From Anodontia alba (lineage: Eukaryota > Mollusca > Bivalvia > Lucinida > Lucinidae), in assembly GCA_964016985.1 (NCBI GenBank), contig OZ024835.1, forward strand, positions 61,902,714 to 61,966,713: a stretch of 64,000 nt of DNA. The letters are read 5' to 3'. The translations under genes and the position numbers were made by a program. The notes below the pieces were generated by a model, which ran no database searches, was not told where the DNA came from, and saw nothing but the letters and a program-made list of their open reading frames with translations. Of the stretch, positions 61,865 through 64,000 are shown piece after piece. Every line of letters starts with the position of its first letter. Position 1 is the stretch's first letter.

Positions 61865-62250
61865 TATGGCCCCAGTTAACCCTTGTCCTGCTGAATAAAT
61901 TAAGAAGCCACACCCATTTCTAATTTTCAGCCAATCAGATTACTTGATTAAGGTTGTTGATATAGATTCACATACTTAATGGCAAACAGTGCAGATCCAG
62001 ATCAGTTGGCTTCTTCAGAAGCCAACTGATCTGGATCTACACTGTTTGCAAAGGCAGGGTATATCCGGGTTCAGCAGGACAAGGGTTAAGGCACTTTTTT
62101 TTTTTCAACAAAAAGTATTCATATTTTTCTTATTTCTTGATGAAAACATATGTTGCGGGTACTCATTAGAAGCCCCTCGCCAAGATGCTTCTAATGAGTA
62201 CCACAACATATGTTTCCATTGAGTAATAAGAAAATATCAATACTGTTACT
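61865..62250. mobile_element. M6 MITE split by M2
   Basis: 'atatggccccag' before and 'ggcacttttttttttttcaa' after the M2 copy together make the M6 start 'ctccagTTAAggcac'. Core G follows with mutated left arm apex ('agcccctcgccaagatgc'). Confidence 0.8.
61876..62089. mobile_element. M2 MITE inserted at TTAA of M6
   Basis: TTAA at 61876 and 62086. Ends exact. Core K perfect ('ccagatcagttggcttcttc' with inverse). One of the best M2 copies. Confidence 0.92.
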
Positions 62251-62289
62251 GCCAAGTTCTGTGGTGTCTGATCTGTGTTTGCACTGTTT

Positions 62290-62749
62290 GCCAATTACCC
62301 TTTTAGGGGTCTCCAGACTACAATGGGTTAAAACACTTACAACTAGACCACTCAGTGGTAATTTGGGTTATGTATAACACCAACAGGCCTGATTCTGTCA
62401 TAGCAATGTTTGTACCAAATTTCAAACTCCTAGGCTCAGTAGTTCCTGAGAAATCTTTGACAGAAAAAGTTTACACACACATAAACCGTAAACACCCAAA
62501 GACACACACAAACATTGTTACAGAAAAGACAAAAGCTTTGTAACCCCTTATATACTTCATATGCCAGGGGTAAAATAACTCTGGCAATACTGTCATAATA
62601 AGGATCCAATTTTAGCATGCGACAGATTGTCATCCTAAGCTGTATAATCCCATCAAAGTTGGTGCAGCCATAGTCAAGGGCCATAACTCGGGAAATAATA
62701 CATCACATGACCAAATGTTTGCATTCTCTTTCTTTCTTTGAATTCTTAT
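62290..62749. other. no gene; single-copy HINE-like tail
   Basis: 'caatgtttgtaccaaatttc', 'gagaaatctttgacagaaaa' and '(ac)n' words resemble the unit style of tandem-core elements, but no tandem copy is present. Confidence 0.35.
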
Positions 62750-62968
62750 TTAACCCTTGTCATGCTGCATAAATTAACATGTCACGCCTACTTCTAATTT
62801 CCAACCAATCAGATTATTTGATTCGGGTTTTTGACAGAAATTCACATATTTAATGACAAATAGTGCAGATCCAGATCAGTTTGCTTCTTCAGAAGCAGAA
62901 GCCAACTGATCTGGATCTCCACTGTTTGCTAAGACTGGGCATTTTGTGTTCAGCAAGAGAAGGGTTAA
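62750..62968. mobile_element. M2 MITE, diverged
   Basis: TTAA at both ends. 'cccttgtcatgctgcataaa', core K 'cagatccagatcagtttgct' with an asymmetric 'tcttcagaagcagaagcc' apex. Confidence 0.82.
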
Positions 62969-62982
62969 TGATACATCAACCT

Positions 62983-63165
62983 TGTAGGTCATTTTGTGTT
63001 ATCTCCCACAGAAAGAGAGAAAAGGGGCAGAAGTGCTAGCAGATGAGAGAAAACAAAGAAATACAGGAGGATGAGGATTCAGGTGAATGACAGTGCAGAA
63101 ACAGCAGAAATTCTAACATGCCCCCTTCCTTCACCTGCTGCAAGTATAGCAGGCCACCATCCCAC
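62983..63165 (-). mobile_element. SINE-C, partial
   Basis: 'taggtcattttgtgttatct', 'cagtgcagaaacagcagaaa' and 'cacctgctgcaagtatagca' match 19993-20262. Confidence 0.65.
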
Positions 63166-63206
63166 CAAGCTTAAATGTTTGCAAAATGTTTTGAACTTTT
63201 TTAAAT

Positions 63207-63557
63207 ATTGTATTTGCCCTAAATACCACACATACCTCTATAAGCTCACAGTCAAGCAATACCATAGTCTTCAGATTACAGCCAGTGTACTGTTTGTCTA
63301 ATTCTTTATAAAGGCATACGTTGTGGGTACCCATTTGATTGCATCGACTTGCTGATGCAATTCAAATGAGTACCAACAACATATGCTTTTAAAAAGAAAA
63401 TCAGAAAAAATAGCATAAACATCATCAAATAAGTCCTTTGCTGACCTTTTTTAAAGTGTACCTACCCTTAGCAGGCAGATACATATTTTACCACAAGTTT
63501 TCCCAGTAATTTGGAAAAACCTAAGCGCAGAGAGCAGCAATAAGGCCGAATATGGTA
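63207..63557. mobile_element. M8 MITE
   Basis: 'tattgtatttgccctaaata' to 'aataaggccgaatatggta'. Core G 'gtgggtacccatttgattgc' with inverse. Confidence 0.8.
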
Positions 63558-63622
63558 TTTCTCTATGTATTTCTATACCATCAGGCACATATAAGCAATA
63601 TAGGGCACACGATTGTCCCAAC

Positions 63623-63826
63623 TTGACCCTTGCCATGCTGAATAAATCAAGATGCAACACCCACTACTAAACTGCATCCAATCAGATAACTTGACCTGGG
63701 TTATGGATACAAATTCATATACTTAATGACAAACAGAGTAGATCCAGATCAGTTGGAAGCCAACTGATCTGGATCTACAATGTTTGCAAAGGCAGGGCAT
63801 ATCTGAGTTCAGCGGGACAAGGGTTA
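63623..63826. mobile_element. M2 MITE, ends decayed
   Basis: 'ttgacccttgccatgctgaa' to 'cagcgggacaagggtta'. Hairpin shortened ('gatcagttggaagccaactg'). Confidence 0.8.
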
Positions 63827-63846
63827 CATGATATTCTGTGCCATTC

Positions 63847-64000
63847 TTTCTTTTTTTTTTTTTTTGATTTGGGTTTTACAGCCCTTTCAAGAATATATTT
63901 CACTCATATCAAGCCGATTGTTCATAAAAGGTGGGCGAAAACCAGAGAACCTGGGGAAAAACCACCTGACCATCCGTAATTAGAACTTGGTTTTCCCGTA
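63847..64000 (-). mobile_element. SINE-B, cut by window end
   Basis: Tail 'gaaagggctgtaaaacccaa' with a long T run, then the body 'ggtggttttt' words. The tRNA-like head lies beyond the window. Confidence 0.8.

Noticed and set aside
51715..64000. Next upstream EXT1 exon within the window
   Set aside because: I looked on the minus strand for the AACVPV/NGWELPF-type block expected before 51714 and for other exostosin motifs and found none.

Overview
This is a eukaryotic, intron- and repeat-dominated window with one recognisable gene: the 3' half of an EXT1-type exostosin (heparan sulfate co-polymerase) on the minus strand. Five coding exons (51595-51714, 43382-43633, 28163-28261, 20873-21123, 19024-19387) have consensus GT/AG borders and compatible phases. 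They join into about 361 codons, matching the C-terminal half of animal EXT1. Earlier exons lie beyond 64,000. No other intact gene was found.

The organism is most likely a bivalve mollusc. The EXT1 residues are animal, and the repeats resemble the 'pearl'/HINE elements described from oysters and clams: tandem cores, ACGG-type microsatellite, 3' hairpin. Very dense palindromic MITEs and tRNA-derived SINEs fit this. The species cannot be fixed from the sequence.

Layout. 1-19,023: sequence downstream of EXT1, almost wholly repeats, plus one degenerate LINE reverse-transcriptase fragment. 19,024-51,714: EXT1 exons separated by introns of about 1.5, 7.0, 15.1 and 8.0 kb. 51,715-64,000: inferred upstream EXT1 intron. 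Local labels used below: M1-M18 are short terminal-inverted-repeat elements, most with a near-perfect internal hairpin. SINE-A to SINE-D are tRNA-headed retroposons. HINE-1 to HINE-4 are tandem-core elements. Hairpin cores fall into three recurring types: core K (CAAACAGTG...CAGATCAG), core G (GTGGGTACTCATTAGAA-like) and core T (TGACATTTCATGCAAATTG-like).

Most notable points: (1) the same hairpin cores occur inside different terminal-repeat shells, which suggests a modular palindrome-exchange process; (2) a minisatellite carrying the EXT1 splice donor motif has expanded directly downstream of that exon, giving an array of decoy donors; (3) nearly all SINE copies share one orientation; (4) many nested insertions with target-site duplications give relative ages, including a hAT element with a BED-finger remnant inside M6 and a foldback element with a 10-bp duplication inside M8. 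All coordinates of repeats are by eye and may be off by a few bases.
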